This document shows positions 44,583-52,811 of a stretch of 64,000 nt of DNA, piece after piece (the first letter of the stretch is position 1; each line of letters opens with the position of its first letter). This stretch comes from an uncultured Bacilli bacterium (GTDB taxonomy: Bacteria > Bacillota_I > Bacilli_A > RF39 > UBA660). The stretch spans positions 44,845 to 108,844 of the forward strand of contig CAJTZW010000005.1 in NCBI GenBank assembly GCA_910584305.1, read 5' to 3'. The notes beneath the pieces are model-generated. The model searched no databases, had not been told where the DNA came from, and was given only the letters and a program-made list of their open reading frames with translations. A program made the translations under genes and the position numbers.

Positions 44583-45446
44583 TCAACTTATTATTTTCTT
44601 TACCATAGATGTAACATACAAAATGCAAAGGGATAACTTATTTGTTATATGAAGTAATCCTATTTGCAATACATTCGCATGGTTATATTCTTTTTGAAAA
44701 TAAAGTTGACTTTCTTTTAATATCTTAAACTTCTTGATACTGTGGATATTTTTGTCAATAATAACAGCATGATTATGAAAAACAGATACATCCGATTGCA
44801 ACATTACTTTATAGTTTTTCTTCTTTAATTTTTTCGCAATGATATTTTCTTCATAGTATAGGAAAGTATTTTCATCAAAGAAACCAACTTCTTCTAATGT
44901 TTTGGAATTCATACAAAAGAAGCACCCAGATACTGCATCAACCTCTACAGTTCCATTATAATAATTTTCATCGTAAAATAATAATCGAGGTCTTAATATT
45001 CTATGAATATAAAGAATATTTAATACAGCATCTTGAAGTGGTGTTGGGATTTTCCATCCACGGTTGAGCCCCTCATGTTCTTTAATCACTGGAGCAACAA
45101 TCCCATAAGAAGAATTGGATTCTAATAATCGAACTAACGCTTGGATATCTTCGTCTTTATCAATCACAATATCTGCATTGCTAAAAATAATGTTACACTT
45201 CCCATATTTTTTAATTGCATACTTACTCCCTATATTCATTCCATATGCATATCCTTTATTTTCATCACTTTGTATGACAGAAACTTTATCATTTTTTAAA
45301 TTCACTAATTTTTCATAAGAATTATCTGATGAATGATTGTCTACAATGATAATCTTGTCTAAAATAGAATAGTCTTTAATATTTTGAATCAACTCATATG
45401 TAGTTTCATAGTCGTTATAGGTTACAATTACGAATACGTTTTTCAT
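44583..45446 (-). CDS. GT2-family glycosyltransferase, rhamnosyltransferase-like
   Basis: 287 residues. VFVIVTYNDYETTYELIQNI and IIIVDNHSSDNSYEKL form the donor fold; NIIFSNADIVIDKDEDI the metal site; GCFFCMNSKTLEEVGFFDEN then TFLYYEENIIAKKL is the acceptor loop common to WbbL-like rhamnosyltransferases. The C-terminus has a hydrophobic segment (LSLCILYVTSMV) for membrane contact. Its ATG overlaps the stop of the preceding gene (CAATGA). Confidence 0.83.
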   Translation of the reverse strand: MKNVFVIVTYNDYETTYELIQNIKDYSILDKIIIVDNHSSDNSYEKLVNLKNDKVSVIQSDENKGYAYGMNIGSKYAIKKYGKCNIIFSNADIVIDKDEDIQALVRLLESNSSYGIVAPVIKEHEGLNRGWKIPTPLQDAVLNILYIHRILRPRLLFYDENYYNGTVEVDAVSGCFFCMNSKTLEEVGFFDENTFLYYEENIIAKKLKKKNYKVMLQSDVSVFHNHAVIIDKNIHSIKKFKILKESQLYFQKEYNHANVLQIGLLHITNKLSLCILYVTSMVKKIIS

Positions 45447-46336
45447 TGTTCACCTTTGTTTATTTTATAATACATTTTAGGACTCTTTCTCATAATATAC
45501 TTCTTGTACCATGGATTTTCAATATATTTAAAAATATCATGGGCATTTAATTCTGCTACATATTTTTTATATTCTTTAGACTTCAAAAAGATTGATTTTT
45601 TTATCATTGTGTGTGCAACATAGGACTGTAATAACTTAACATGCTTAGCATCGGTATGCCTTATATACTTTTCAAATTGTTGATAACCATTAAAACCCTC
45701 TATCCTGTTATTTGGCGCCTCAGTTGGATGAACTACATAGCCAATATATCCTAGAGATTTCACTTTGCTTGATTGTAGTATCAGGAAAGGTATAAAAGCA
45801 AAATATTCTACTTCCATCTCTTTAAATATTGATGGCCAATACTTTACCCATAGATTTTTTTTATAGGCATAACATTCTAGTTTATCAATACAATAGTACT
45901 TTTGAATTTTAGAGAATGATTTTACCCCAGATAATGTTTCGAAGGGTAACTCTCTATACATTTTGACACCACTTGTTCCAATTTCCTTCATCTGAAAACG
46001 AATTATATCTGGACTATCTTTCAATTTTTTTTCAAGAGTTTTTAATAGATTTTTTTCAATAGAACCGTGCTGTTCTAGAAAAATGATATACTCTCCTTTG
46101 GCACGTTTTACGCCTTCATTCCTGGCCATTGGGAATTTCATATTTTTCTTGTGAATATATTTTACCTTGTCTTTACATTCTTCTAACATTTTCTGGATAA
46201 TCTTTTTGCATTTGTCGGTATTACTTACATCAACAATTATTATTTCATAGTCTTGTATAGATTGATTTAAAATACTCTGCAAACTATATGATTGATAATT
46301 TTCGTCAACTACCATCACTACACTAAATCTTGGCAT
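45443..46336 (-). CDS. GT2-family glycosyltransferase
   Basis: 297 residues. RFSVVMVVDENYQSYSLQSI and DYEIIIVDVSNTDKCKKII are GT2-like, with ARNEGVKRAKGEYIIFLEQH, where the usual DDD/DxD is replaced by LEQHGS. The missing acidic motif makes catalysis uncertain; it may be a divergent or non-catalytic member. First gene of a two-gene unit with 44583-45446. Confidence 0.75.
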   Translation of the reverse strand: MPRFSVVMVVDENYQSYSLQSILNQSIQDYEIIIVDVSNTDKCKKIIQKMLEECKDKVKYIHKKNMKFPMARNEGVKRAKGEYIIFLEQHGSIEKNLLKTLEKKLKDSPDIIRFQMKEIGTSGVKMYRELPFETLSGVKSFSKIQKYYCIDKLECYAYKKNLWVKYWPSIFKEMEVEYFAFIPFLILQSSKVKSLGYIGYVVHPTEAPNNRIEGFNGYQQFEKYIRHTDAKHVKLLQSYVAHTMIKKSIFLKSKEYKKYVAELNAHDIFKYIENPWYKKYIMRKSPKMYYKINKGEQ

Positions 46337-46374
46337 ACCTGTATCTCCCCTCTAATTGTATCATTTTTTAGTAC

Positions 46375-47085
46375 TTAACACTTCATTTCGTGCTCAGTGT
46401 CACACATTGTTCCTAATACTTGTAACATATATTGTGAATAAATCTCCCTCAACTCTTCTGTCTGTGCAGAAGTAAGCGCAACACTTGAATCTGTCTGAGA
46501 ATCTACAGTACCTATATGTAGCCCTAAAATTTCACCGTTTTTTATAAATACAACAGTTGGAAAATAAAGTCGTTTTACAGAACTATCATTTAATCCCTCA
46601 TATTCCCCTAAATCATCATATAATAATTCAAGTAACTCTTTATACTCCTTAGTTCCCTCATCATCAACAATAATATTTCCATCCTCGTCAAGGTGTTTTT
46701 TATCCCTAATCGATAAGGCGTTAAAGTAGTAAATTTTATCTATTCCTGTCTCCTTTGCTGCTTCCAATAACACAGGGACTGCATTTCTACACCAAGGGCA
46801 TTCTGGAAAGCCAAAATAAATCACACCCGTTCCATCTGTGATTACTTTTTTTATATCATCATAGGAAGCATATATCATTGGGTTTTGTTCGTCAACTGCA
46901 ATTGTTTTATATAGTTTTTCACTCGATTGCTTTTTATCATTTAAATTTTCGTATTCTTCCTTAAATCTCATCGCATCTTCATTACTCTTTATTTCTTTGT
47001 CATGATTGTTAACTACCTTTATATAAAGCGTTATTACCATTGTAACGAATAATAATGCTGCTACAAATAATTTTTTCTTTTCCAT
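46375..47085 (-). CDS. Membrane-anchored thioredoxin-fold protein (CPWC)
   Basis: 236 residues from the ATG at 47085 (AGAGGTGA site). One N-terminal helix, LFVAALLFVTMVITLYIKV, then an outside thioredoxin fold with active site FPECPWCRNAVPVL (CxxC about 101-104). A cis-Pro-like FPTVVFIKNGEILGLHIGTV follows. The C-terminus carries two more Cys (LGTMCDTEHEMKC). It should act in disulfide exchange or protect thiols outside the cell. The similar arrangement at 57242-58012 makes it one of two such proteins. Confidence 0.78.
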   Translation of the reverse strand: MEKKKLFVAALLFVTMVITLYIKVVNNHDKEIKSNEDAMRFKEEYENLNDKKQSSEKLYKTIAVDEQNPMIYASYDDIKKVITDGTGVIYFGFPECPWCRNAVPVLLEAAKETGIDKIYYFNALSIRDKKHLDEDGNIIVDDEGTKEYKELLELLYDDLGEYEGLNDSSVKRLYFPTVVFIKNGEILGLHIGTVDSQTDSSVALTSAQTEELREIYSQYMLQVLGTMCDTEHEMKC

Positions 47086-47168
47086 ATTTTCACCTCTGCA
47101 TAAATTATACACTATTTTTAAACTGAAAAAAAGCTTTAAAATCTTTATTTTACTAGACCATCATTATT

Positions 47169-47196
47169 ACTAATGGAAAACTTATGTCATAAAATA
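47169..47196 (+). promoter_or_regulatory. Sigma-K-like promoter of the collagen-like gene
   Basis: AC at 47169-47170, a 17-base spacer, then CATAAAATA at 47188-47196, fitting AC-N16/17-CATANNNTA. The expected RNA start is about ten bases before the ribosome site GGAAGGAGG. Assignment is by consensus only. Confidence 0.5.
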
Positions 47197-47216
47197 TTAA
47201 CGGAAGGAGGAATATC

Positions 47217-48119
47217 ATGCATAAAAACTGTAATAACGATCCATGTATTTATAAGGAAGCTTTACAGAAGATAGAACGAGATCAATCGATGCTAGGTAAT
47301 AGCACCTTTGCAATAGTCGGCCCCACTGGGGCTACTGGGCCTACCGGACCCGCTGGTGGAGCAACTGGGCCTACCGGAGCAACCGGGCCTACTGGTGCAA
47401 CTGGACCTACTGGAGCAACTGGGCCTACTGGAGCAACTGGGCCTACTGGTGCAACCGGACCTACTGGAGCAACTGGGCCTACCGGAGCAACCGGGCCTAC
47501 TGGTGCAACTGGACCTACTGGAGCAACCGGGCCTACTGGAGCAACCGGGCCTACTGGGGCTACTGGACCTACTGGGGCAACCGGGCCTACTGGAGCAACC
47601 GGGCCTACTGGTGCAACCGGGCCTACTGGAGCAACTGGTCCTACCGGGCCAACTGGGCCTACTGGTCCAGTTACACCAATCACAAATGCAGCCTTAATGT
47701 TACATGATGAGGGAACTAATACAGTAAATGTCGGAGCTCCAGTTTTATTTAGTACAATAAATCTATCAAGTGGAATAACATATAATCCAGCTAACGGAGT
47801 ATTTACAATCACCCAACCAGGTCAGTATATGGTTCATTGGTGGTTAAATGTACGAAATCCTGACACCTCAGTCTCTGCATCTGCTTCACCAATAATAGTA
47901 ACACTAAATCAAGTTACACCATCGGCTCAACTTATCTCATCATCGGCTACCCACAACTCATTAGGTGACAGAGCAACTGGTCAAGTAAATGGAAATGCAG
48001 TGTTTACTGCTACTGCTGGTAGCACATTTAGATTAATTAACGCATCAACTATTTCTATGCAATTAGTTAAAAATGGTCAATATTCCGGTTCTATTTCAAT
48101 TATTAGGAATGCAGGTTAA
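47217..48119 (+). CDS. Collagen-like spore-surface (BclA-like) protein
   Basis: A 300-residue protein in three parts: a short N-terminal region with Cys residues ([20 protein letters not shown]), a triple-helix segment of Gly-X-Y triplets (about 40-155) built from 16 ATGPTG units, and a C-terminal beta-sandwich domain (about 156-300; [20 protein letters not shown] ... [19 protein letters not shown]). This is the layout of BclA and related exosporium filaments, where the C-terminal C1q/TNF-like domain trimerises. There is no signal peptide, as expected for a protein made in the mother cell. Strong GGAAGGAGG site. Monocistronic. Confidence 0.9.
   Translation: MHKNCNNDPCIYKEALQKIERDQSMLGNSTFAIVGPTGATGPTGPAGGATGPTGATGPTGATGPTGATGPTGATGPTGATGPTGATGPTGATGPTGATGPTGATGPTGATGPTGATGPTGATGPTGATGPTGATGPTGATGPTGPTGPTGPVTPITNAALMLHDEGTNTVNVGAPVLFSTINLSSGITYNPANGVFTITQPGQYMVHWWLNVRNPDTSVSASASPIIVTLNQVTPSAQLISSSATHNSLGDRATGQVNGNAVFTATAGSTFRLINASTISMQLVKNGQYSGSISIIRNAG
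47358..47645 (+). repeat. 18-bp minisatellite, 16 units, in the collagen-like gene
   Basis: Units of the type GGAGCAACTGGGCCTACT encode GATGPT. Differences between units are mostly at third codon positions (ACT/ACC, GGA/GGT/GGG, GCA/GCT). Units such as those at 47520-47580 carry the GGGGCTACT variant, which points to internal duplication and conversion. Copy number is likely to vary between strains. Confidence 0.95.
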
Positions 48120-48163
48120 ATTTAAATTAATGCAGTATTAGATGAATTAAATTCTATAGTGTG

Positions 48164-48288
48164 TCATTAGCATCCTAATCAACTAGGCTACAGGCTTATT
48201 GAAGCGGTTGCATAAATATTCTTAAGGCTCTAGGTATAAAACCTTCTGCCTTTTTAGTTGAATGAAATCCTATGCATGCCCATAGGAT
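48164..48288. other. Structured intergenic region of unknown role
   Basis: TCAACTA near 48178 can pair with TAGTTGA near 48256; AGGC with GCCT and AAGG with CCTT fall inside. A separate hairpin, ATCCTATG-CATGCC-CATAGGAT, spans 48267-48288. The rest of the 48120-48505 gap holds no gene I can support. It may be an RNA element, the collagen gene's terminator region, or an end of the mobile element. Confidence 0.35.
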
Positions 48289-48505
48289 GTTCTTGTGACT
48301 TGATACTAACGATTCAATTAATCGCAGTTTGAATGAAAGAATCATTTGATGCAATCTCATAAGTTTAAGTTTCAATGATCTAGCGATAAAATAATTTCTA
48401 TTAAAAATACTTGTAATACATCTAAAACCTAGTTTACTACATTTAATTAATATTCATTCAATCTATATTGTTGAGTACATTGTAGCAAAGATTTTTCATA
48501 AATAA

Positions 48506-48823
48506 AAAGTAAGTAACATAATAGGTAAAGTAGATAAACACTTTCATCCAATTACAATAGAATTAATTGTTAAAAAATATTTAAAAGAAGATGATTTAGA
48601 ACTTTATAAATATGATAACTTCATCAATGAAATGCTAGAAGAATACGAATATCGAGAAGTAATTATGGCGGTTAACTATATTATTCAAAAATGGAAATCA
48701 AATAAAGGATTAGATGAAAATGGCGAAATCATTACCAACCAATATGGCTATTTCAAAAGTGCTTTGGAAAGTAATTTAAGAAAGATAACACAAGATATTG
48801 AATTATGGGAGATTGAGCCATGA
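48506..48823 (+). pseudogene. N-terminally truncated protein ahead of the relaxase
   Basis: An open stretch reading KHFHPITIELIVKKYLKEDD ... EYEYREVIMAVNYIIQKWKS ... GYFKSALESNLRKI. The only ATG in frame with a usable context is at 48632, giving 63 residues; the frame remains open upstream to 48506 without a start codon. It overlaps the relaxase gene by four bases, so it was part of the same operon. The C-terminal half recalls replication or helper proteins of mobilizable elements, but I cannot name it. Confidence 0.5.
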
Positions 48824-50058
48824 GCTATGCGATTTTTAGAAGTGAGCCAATTCAAACACTTTCTGATCTAGCCCAAATTGGTAGCCATAATAAACGTGAG
48901 AAACAAGCATATAAAAGCAATCCTAATATTCGATTAGAATTAAGTAAGGATAATATTGATATTGTTCCTTGTAACAATAAATATGTAAAACAATTCTATG
49001 AAATCACAAAAGAATATAGGAAAGAACATGAAGAAAAAATGAAAACAACACGAAAAGAAAGGCAAAAATCATTTCATGATATGGTAAATGATTCTAAAAG
49101 TGTGGTTGCTGATGAACTACTATTTACAAGTGATACATCCTTTTTTAAAGATATGACTAGAGAAGAAATTATCAAATGGCCAAATACTTGTATGGACTTC
49201 GTTTATCAAGATTTAGGATATACCAAAGAACAGGTATTGCATGCCACTATCCACATGGATGAGAAAACTCCACATCTTCATTGTGTCGTTGTACCATTGA
49301 TTCGTAAATTTGATAAGAGGACAAATAAAGAAAAATATAGCATTAGTAAGAAACAGTATATTAAAGACAAAATCCATTTAAGTGAATTACAAGACAAATA
49401 CCATGATAGAATGGTTAAAAATGGTTTTGATTTACAAAGAGGTATCAAAAATAGTGATAATATTCATCTTTCTATGAAAGAAATGAAAAAGATGACTAGA
49501 AAACAAGATAGAAGATTAGAGCAACAAGAATACCGCTTAACAAATATCTATGATTCTCTTTCTACTAAAATCAATAATCGAAAATATAAAATCATTGGTA
49601 ATAAAGTCCAAATGGATAAAGACACTTTTTATGAAGTTGAAAAATTTATGAAACAGGCAAAAGCAGTTATTGAAGAAACACATAAAACAATGGCTTTGTA
49701 CCACGAATTATATAACTATGCTAAAAACTACAAAGATTTAGAAAAGGAAAAACAAAATATTCAATATGAAGTAAATAACCTAAAACATCAAAATGAGAAA
49801 CTACAACAAGAAAACAATTCTTTGCATACTATCTTACACCATATTCTCCAAACTTTAAAATTTATGTTCCGTAAAATCCTACATCTAGGTACTGAAAAAG
49901 AAAAGGACATTGTAACGAGTGAAATCATTGACTACTACCATCATGATTTTTATAACAAACAAGATCTAAAAGATATTTGTAAAGATACTTCAAAAGAAGA
50001 TGAAATTAATCAAAAATTGCATTTTTGCCATGAAAAGGATTGGGAAAGAGAACTATAA
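48820..50058 (+). CDS. mobV: MobV/Pre-family relaxase
   Basis: A plasmid mobilization/recombination relaxase, 412 residues. The N-terminus MSYAIFRSEPIQTLSDLAQI then GSHNKRE with its His/Asn/Arg is the MobV start, and the metal motif HMDEKTPHLH (145-154) is intact. The C-terminal third is coiled coil (LEKEKQNIQYEVNNLKHQNE), as usual. It nicks oriT and pilots single-stranded DNA into a recipient using another element's conjugation machinery. Start overlaps the upstream frame as ATGA. Confidence 0.93.
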   Translation: MSYAIFRSEPIQTLSDLAQIGSHNKREKQAYKSNPNIRLELSKDNIDIVPCNNKYVKQFYEITKEYRKEHEEKMKTTRKERQKSFHDMVNDSKSVVADELLFTSDTSFFKDMTREEIIKWPNTCMDFVYQDLGYTKEQVLHATIHMDEKTPHLHCVVVPLIRKFDKRTNKEKYSISKKQYIKDKIHLSELQDKYHDRMVKNGFDLQRGIKNSDNIHLSMKEMKKMTRKQDRRLEQQEYRLTNIYDSLSTKINNRKYKIIGNKVQMDKDTFYEVEKFMKQAKAVIEETHKTMALYHELYNYAKNYKDLEKEKQNIQYEVNNLKHQNEKLQQENNSLHTILHHILQTLKFMFRKILHLGTEKEKDIVTSEIIDYYHHDFYNKQDLKDICKDTSKEDEINQKLHFCHEKDWEREL

Positions 50059-50088
50059 ATATGGTATAATCAAGTCTAGAGGTGATAA

Positions 50089-50775
50089 ATGATGTCAAAA
50101 GACTTTGCAGTGTCAACATTAAAATCTGGTATTTCTTTAATTCCATGGGCTGGTGGGGTAATAAATGAAGTAATTTCTTATTACCAAGGAAAATATGTTG
50201 ATGATCGAATTACTAAACTTGAAAAGTTACTTGATGCCAATCAAAAAGAGACATTTACTAAAAATATCAATAGTTTAACTGAAGAAGAATACTTTTTAAC
50301 TAGAAAAATAATAAAATTTTATTTACTAGAGGCTGAACCAAATGTATCAGATGCAATAGTTAAATTTATAATAGATTATATTCTTAACAACAAAAGAAAT
50401 AATATGGGTTATCTAATAAAAACTTTATGTGAACTAGATTCGAGTGATATTACATTACTAAAAAAAATAAAATATGATATTTCGCCGAACGAAAGAGGCG
50501 TTTATTGTTGGAATGATATTTCTCCTTACGAAACCATTTCGAATGGAGATAAAAAGGGAAAAATTAAATTAAGTAGTTTAATGGTTACTCAATTCAAAAC
50601 TAACGAATATGAAAACAATTTAGAGTATAATATGATAGGATTTTCTTTTAAAAAATTAGAAAACTTAGACATTATAGTTTCCAGTTTTCTCATATACCCT
50701 GGTGAAAATAATATTAGAAATGTTGAACATTTTTGTATAAGTCAATTAGGAAAAGAAATACTAAAATATATCTAA
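50089..50775 (+). CDS. Accessory protein of unknown function on the mobile element
   Basis: 228 residues, good ribosome site AGAGGTGATAA. The N-terminus STLKSGISLIPWAGGVINEV is glycine-rich and weakly hydrophobic, a pattern seen in pore-forming or membrane-inserting domains, followed by a helical region with coiled features and a beta-rich C-terminus. It follows mobV by 30 bases. It could be a cargo (defence or immunity) protein; I do not recognise the family. Confidence 0.55.
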   Translation: MMSKDFAVSTLKSGISLIPWAGGVINEVISYYQGKYVDDRITKLEKLLDANQKETFTKNINSLTEEEYFLTRKIIKFYLLEAEPNVSDAIVKFIIDYILNNKRNNMGYLIKTLCELDSSDITLLKKIKYDISPNERGVYCWNDISPYETISNGDKKGKIKLSSLMVTQFKTNEYENNLEYNMIGFSFKKLENLDIIVSSFLIYPGENNIRNVEHFCISQLGKEILKYI

Positions 50776-50803
50776 AATAAACCGCCATAATAACGTAGTA
50801 ACA

Positions 50804-50835
50804 CACACCGATATTGGCAAGCCAATATCGGTGTG
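50804..50835. repeat. Perfect 15-bp inverted repeat, two-base loop
   Basis: CACACCGATATTGGC-AA-GCCAATATCGGTGTG. A tight cruciform-prone hairpin downstream of the relaxase module. It has no T-tract directly behind it, so it is not a normal terminator; oriT or a replication origin of the element is possible. Confidence 0.7.
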
Positions 50836-50836
50836 C

Positions 50837-50854
50837 AAAGGGAATCTTCCCTTT
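50837..50854. repeat. Second tight hairpin, eight-bp stem, two-base loop
   Basis: AAAGGGAA-TC-TTCCCTTT, one base after the 15-bp repeat. A further hairpin (AGTTAG...CTAACT, then T residues near 50873-50895) follows, giving a cluster of three dyads in 90 bases. Confidence 0.6.
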
Positions 50855-50909
50855 TGAAACCCTTATATAGGAGTTAGCAAGCCTAACTTCTTTTTTGGCT
50901 TAATGTGAA

Positions 50910-51269
50910 TCACTTCACATCTTCTTTGATTTGATAAAATGGTACACGTGAAGATAGTATCAATGGATCATAGGAAGTTACATCAATATTATACTTATTC
51001 TTTAACACACAAATGGATTCATTCACCATATTAGAAATTTCCGTTTTACTGTAATGAAACTCATCATATAAAACTGCATTTACCAAATTATAGTAACTTG
51101 TATTCTCATTTCTAAAATACTTCAACCATAACATTGCATAATGAGCCATTTCCTCTACATATCGATTTTTACGAAATTCCTTTTCCTTTAATGTGATTAA
51201 CTTTACTTTCTCCAAGTCTTTGCCACTTATCTCATCCCTAGTTCCTTTATAAGGATCATTCTGATACAC
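50910..51269 (-). CDS. Hypothetical protein of the mobile element
   Basis: 119 residues, GTG start at 51269 behind AGAAGGAGAG. Helical, charged (EKVKLITLKEKEFRKNRYVE; HYAMLWLKYFRNENT), no known motif. It is divergent from the XRE regulator gene, with a palindrome between them, so it is probably repressed by that regulator. Confidence 0.55.
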   Translation of the reverse strand: MYQNDPYKGTRDEISGKDLEKVKLITLKEKEFRKNRYVEEMAHYAMLWLKYFRNENTSYYNLVNAVLYDEFHYSKTEISNMVNESICVLKNKYNIDVTSYDPLILSSRVPFYQIKEDVK

Positions 51270-51323
51270 TCTATCTCTCCTTCTAATATTCCATACATTA
51301 TGAATGGATTATATCACAATTAT

Positions 51324-51340
51324 GCATACATAGTGTATGC
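51324..51340. promoter_or_regulatory. Palindromic operator between divergent genes
   Basis: GCATACA-TAG-TGTATGC, a perfect seven-bp dyad, lies between the starts of 51269 (minus) and 51363 (plus). A -10-like TATAAT for the leftward gene is at 51308-51313, so a protein bound to the palindrome would sit over its -35 region. The XRE protein is the obvious candidate. Confidence 0.55.
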
Positions 51341-51362
51341 TTGTCAATAAGGAGCGTGATGT

Positions 51363-51575
51363 ATGAAAATAGTTGCTAATGATTACAAGGAAAAAGAAGT
51401 TATGAAAATATTAAGAGAATGGACAGGCAAAAAACAACCTGATTTTGGAAAAGACATTGGATTAAGTGGAATGACTGTTCAAGGCTATGAAAGAGGCACT
51501 AGAAGATATACATTTGAAACCTTAATGAAAATTGCTAAAAAATATGGTTATACAGTTACAATAGAAAAGAAATAG
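51363..51575 (+). CDS. XRE-family helix-turn-helix regulator
   Basis: A 70-residue DNA-binding protein consisting of little more than the Cro/cI fold: KKQPDFGKDIGLSGMTVQGY (helices 2-3) and ERGTRRYTFETLMKIAKKYG. GGAGCGTGATGT precedes the ATG. It probably regulates itself and the divergent gene through the palindrome at 51324-51340. Confidence 0.85.
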   Translation: MKIVANDYKEKEVMKILREWTGKKQPDFGKDIGLSGMTVQGYERGTRRYTFETLMKIAKKYGYTVTIEKK

Positions 51576-51584
51576 TCTTGTTTG

Positions 51585-52256
51585 CTATTTCTTTTTCATT
51601 TCATTTTGATTATAAAATGCTTTGGTTTCTTCAAATAACCTTGGAGCAAATTCATCTAATAATTGCCAATTTTTAATAAGATCTAATACAAAATTTCTTC
51701 CATAATTCTCTATCATATACTTTCCCATTAAATATGATGTTGGATAATTATTAGGAGCATTATTAAAGTCATTTTTTAATTTTTCATAAGTACAAATAAT
51801 TTCAATACCATTATAATCTTGACCTGATAAGTTTGTTGCTAATGCTTCTGAAAACCATATATGACCATGTGAATTATTTTCCCCTAACAATTCGTGATGA
51901 CATATATGAGCAAATTCATGTAAAATATTTTGCATTTGATCTTCAATCGTTTCATTTCTATGAGAACTTAACTCTCGGCAAAGGCTTAATTCTAACATAT
52001 TAATATTGTCATCCATTGTATCGGCTATCATCCAATCATGATAAGTTTCACCCATTTCCTCAAGATAAGGTATTAAGTGTTTCTTATAATCATCGATTGA
52101 ATAATAGATTTTGACAATGACTTTTCGACTAATGTTTTCTAAACCAAAGAAATTCATGATTTCTTTAGATTTTGATTCTAGTGTTGTAATTAATTGTTGA
52201 ATATTTTCATCATTACGATTATAAAAAATAATAAATTGATCATTTTCATATTGCAT
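51585..52256 (-). CDS. Zincin-like metalloprotein (HEFAH ... E)
   Basis: 223 residues. The zinc motif HEFAHICHH starts at 113, and a third ligand Glu137 is in HIWFSEALA, an arrangement of gluzincins of the peptidase MA clan. Regions before it (KVIVKIYYSIDDYKKHLIPY) resemble the DUF/peptidase_MA-like collagenase fold. No signal peptide, so it acts inside the cell. It converges with the XRE gene and follows a 66-residue gene. XRE plus metalloprotease is reminiscent of ImmR/ImmA, but this protein does not look like an ImmA. Confidence 0.75.
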   Translation of the reverse strand: MQYENDQFIIFYNRNDENIQQLITTLESKSKEIMNFFGLENISRKVIVKIYYSIDDYKKHLIPYLEEMGETYHDWMIADTMDDNINMLELSLCRELSSHRNETIEDQMQNILHEFAHICHHELLGENNSHGHIWFSEALATNLSGQDYNGIEIICTYEKLKNDFNNAPNNYPTSYLMGKYMIENYGRNFVLDLIKNWQLLDEFAPRLFEETKAFYNQNEMKKK

Positions 52257-52272
52257 ACTTCCACCTTATCTT

Positions 52273-52473
52273 CTATTCGTTTCTAGGTAACTCACTATAA
52301 TCATACTTTTCCGCACTTATTTCTAAATCATCATAAAGTTGTTTCACATCTGCTAATATTTTCTCTATTGGATATATTTCTTGATAATAATCATATTTTT
52401 CTAACAACATCATCATATGATGTAATTTTGTTCTACACTTTGCTACATTATCTCTTTTTTGAGCGGAATCCAT
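52273..52473 (-). CDS. 66-residue hypothetical protein
   Basis: A short helical protein (KCRTKLHHMMMLLEKYDYYQ then EIYPIEKILADVKQLYDDLE). It starts at the ATG at 52473, which lies inside the end of the truncated integrase gene on the other strand (15 bases of overlap). It ends 17 bases before the zincin gene and is probably transcribed with it. The first few residues may have been replaced when the integrase was truncated. Confidence 0.5.
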   Translation of the reverse strand: MDSAQKRDNVAKCRTKLHHMMMLLEKYDYYQEIYPIEKILADVKQLYDDLEISAEKYDYSELPRNE

Positions 52474-52728
52474 CCACTTGCACCCACAACAATTGGTAGA
52501 AAGAAAGATAAGTATTGTGCTTTAGCAAATGTTAAAAAAATAAGAATACACGACTTTAGGCATAGTCATGCATCCTTACTGTTATCCAAGAATGTACCTA
52601 TTATAGTTATTTCGGAACGTTTAGGTCATTCTGATATCAATATGACACTCAATACTTATTCTCATATGATTCCAAATGATGAAGATAAAGCAATCGACAT
52701 CTTGAATCATTTAAAACAAAATCTATAA
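52459..52728 (+). pseudogene. int: C-terminal fragment of a tyrosine recombinase (integrase)
   Basis: About 89 codons retain the end of the catalytic domain: GIHPLAPTTIGRKKDKYCAL, then IRIHDFRHSHASLLL (HxxR box, His and Arg), LGHSDINMTLNTYSHM with the final His and the catalytic Tyr. The N-terminal arm-binding, core-binding domains and the first catalytic Arg are missing. It ends 84 bases before the tRNA array, the usual position for an integrase next to its attachment tRNA. The element can no longer excise with its own integrase. Confidence 0.88.
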
Positions 52729-52778
52729 AACTAATAAATTAAGTGTTTTTTAAAGACTATGAGTAATCAATTATTATA

Positions 52779-52801
52779 AAAGCCCTGAAATTCAAGGCTT
52801 T
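52779..52801 (-). terminator. Terminator of the tRNA operon
   Basis: AAAGCCTTGA-ATT-TCAGGGCTTT, ten-bp stem with one G-T pair, followed on the minus strand by TATAATAATT. It lies between tRNA-Pro and the integrase remnant and may serve both strands. Confidence 0.7.
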
Positions 52802-52811
52802 ATAATCTAAA

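Noticed and set aside
47358..47645. CRISPR array
   Set aside because: Units are contiguous 18-mers without spacers and encode collagen triplets.
47282..47812. Open frames opposite and in another frame of the collagen-like repeat
   Set aside because: They arise from the 18-bp periodicity, which keeps all frames free of stops; no ribosome sites.
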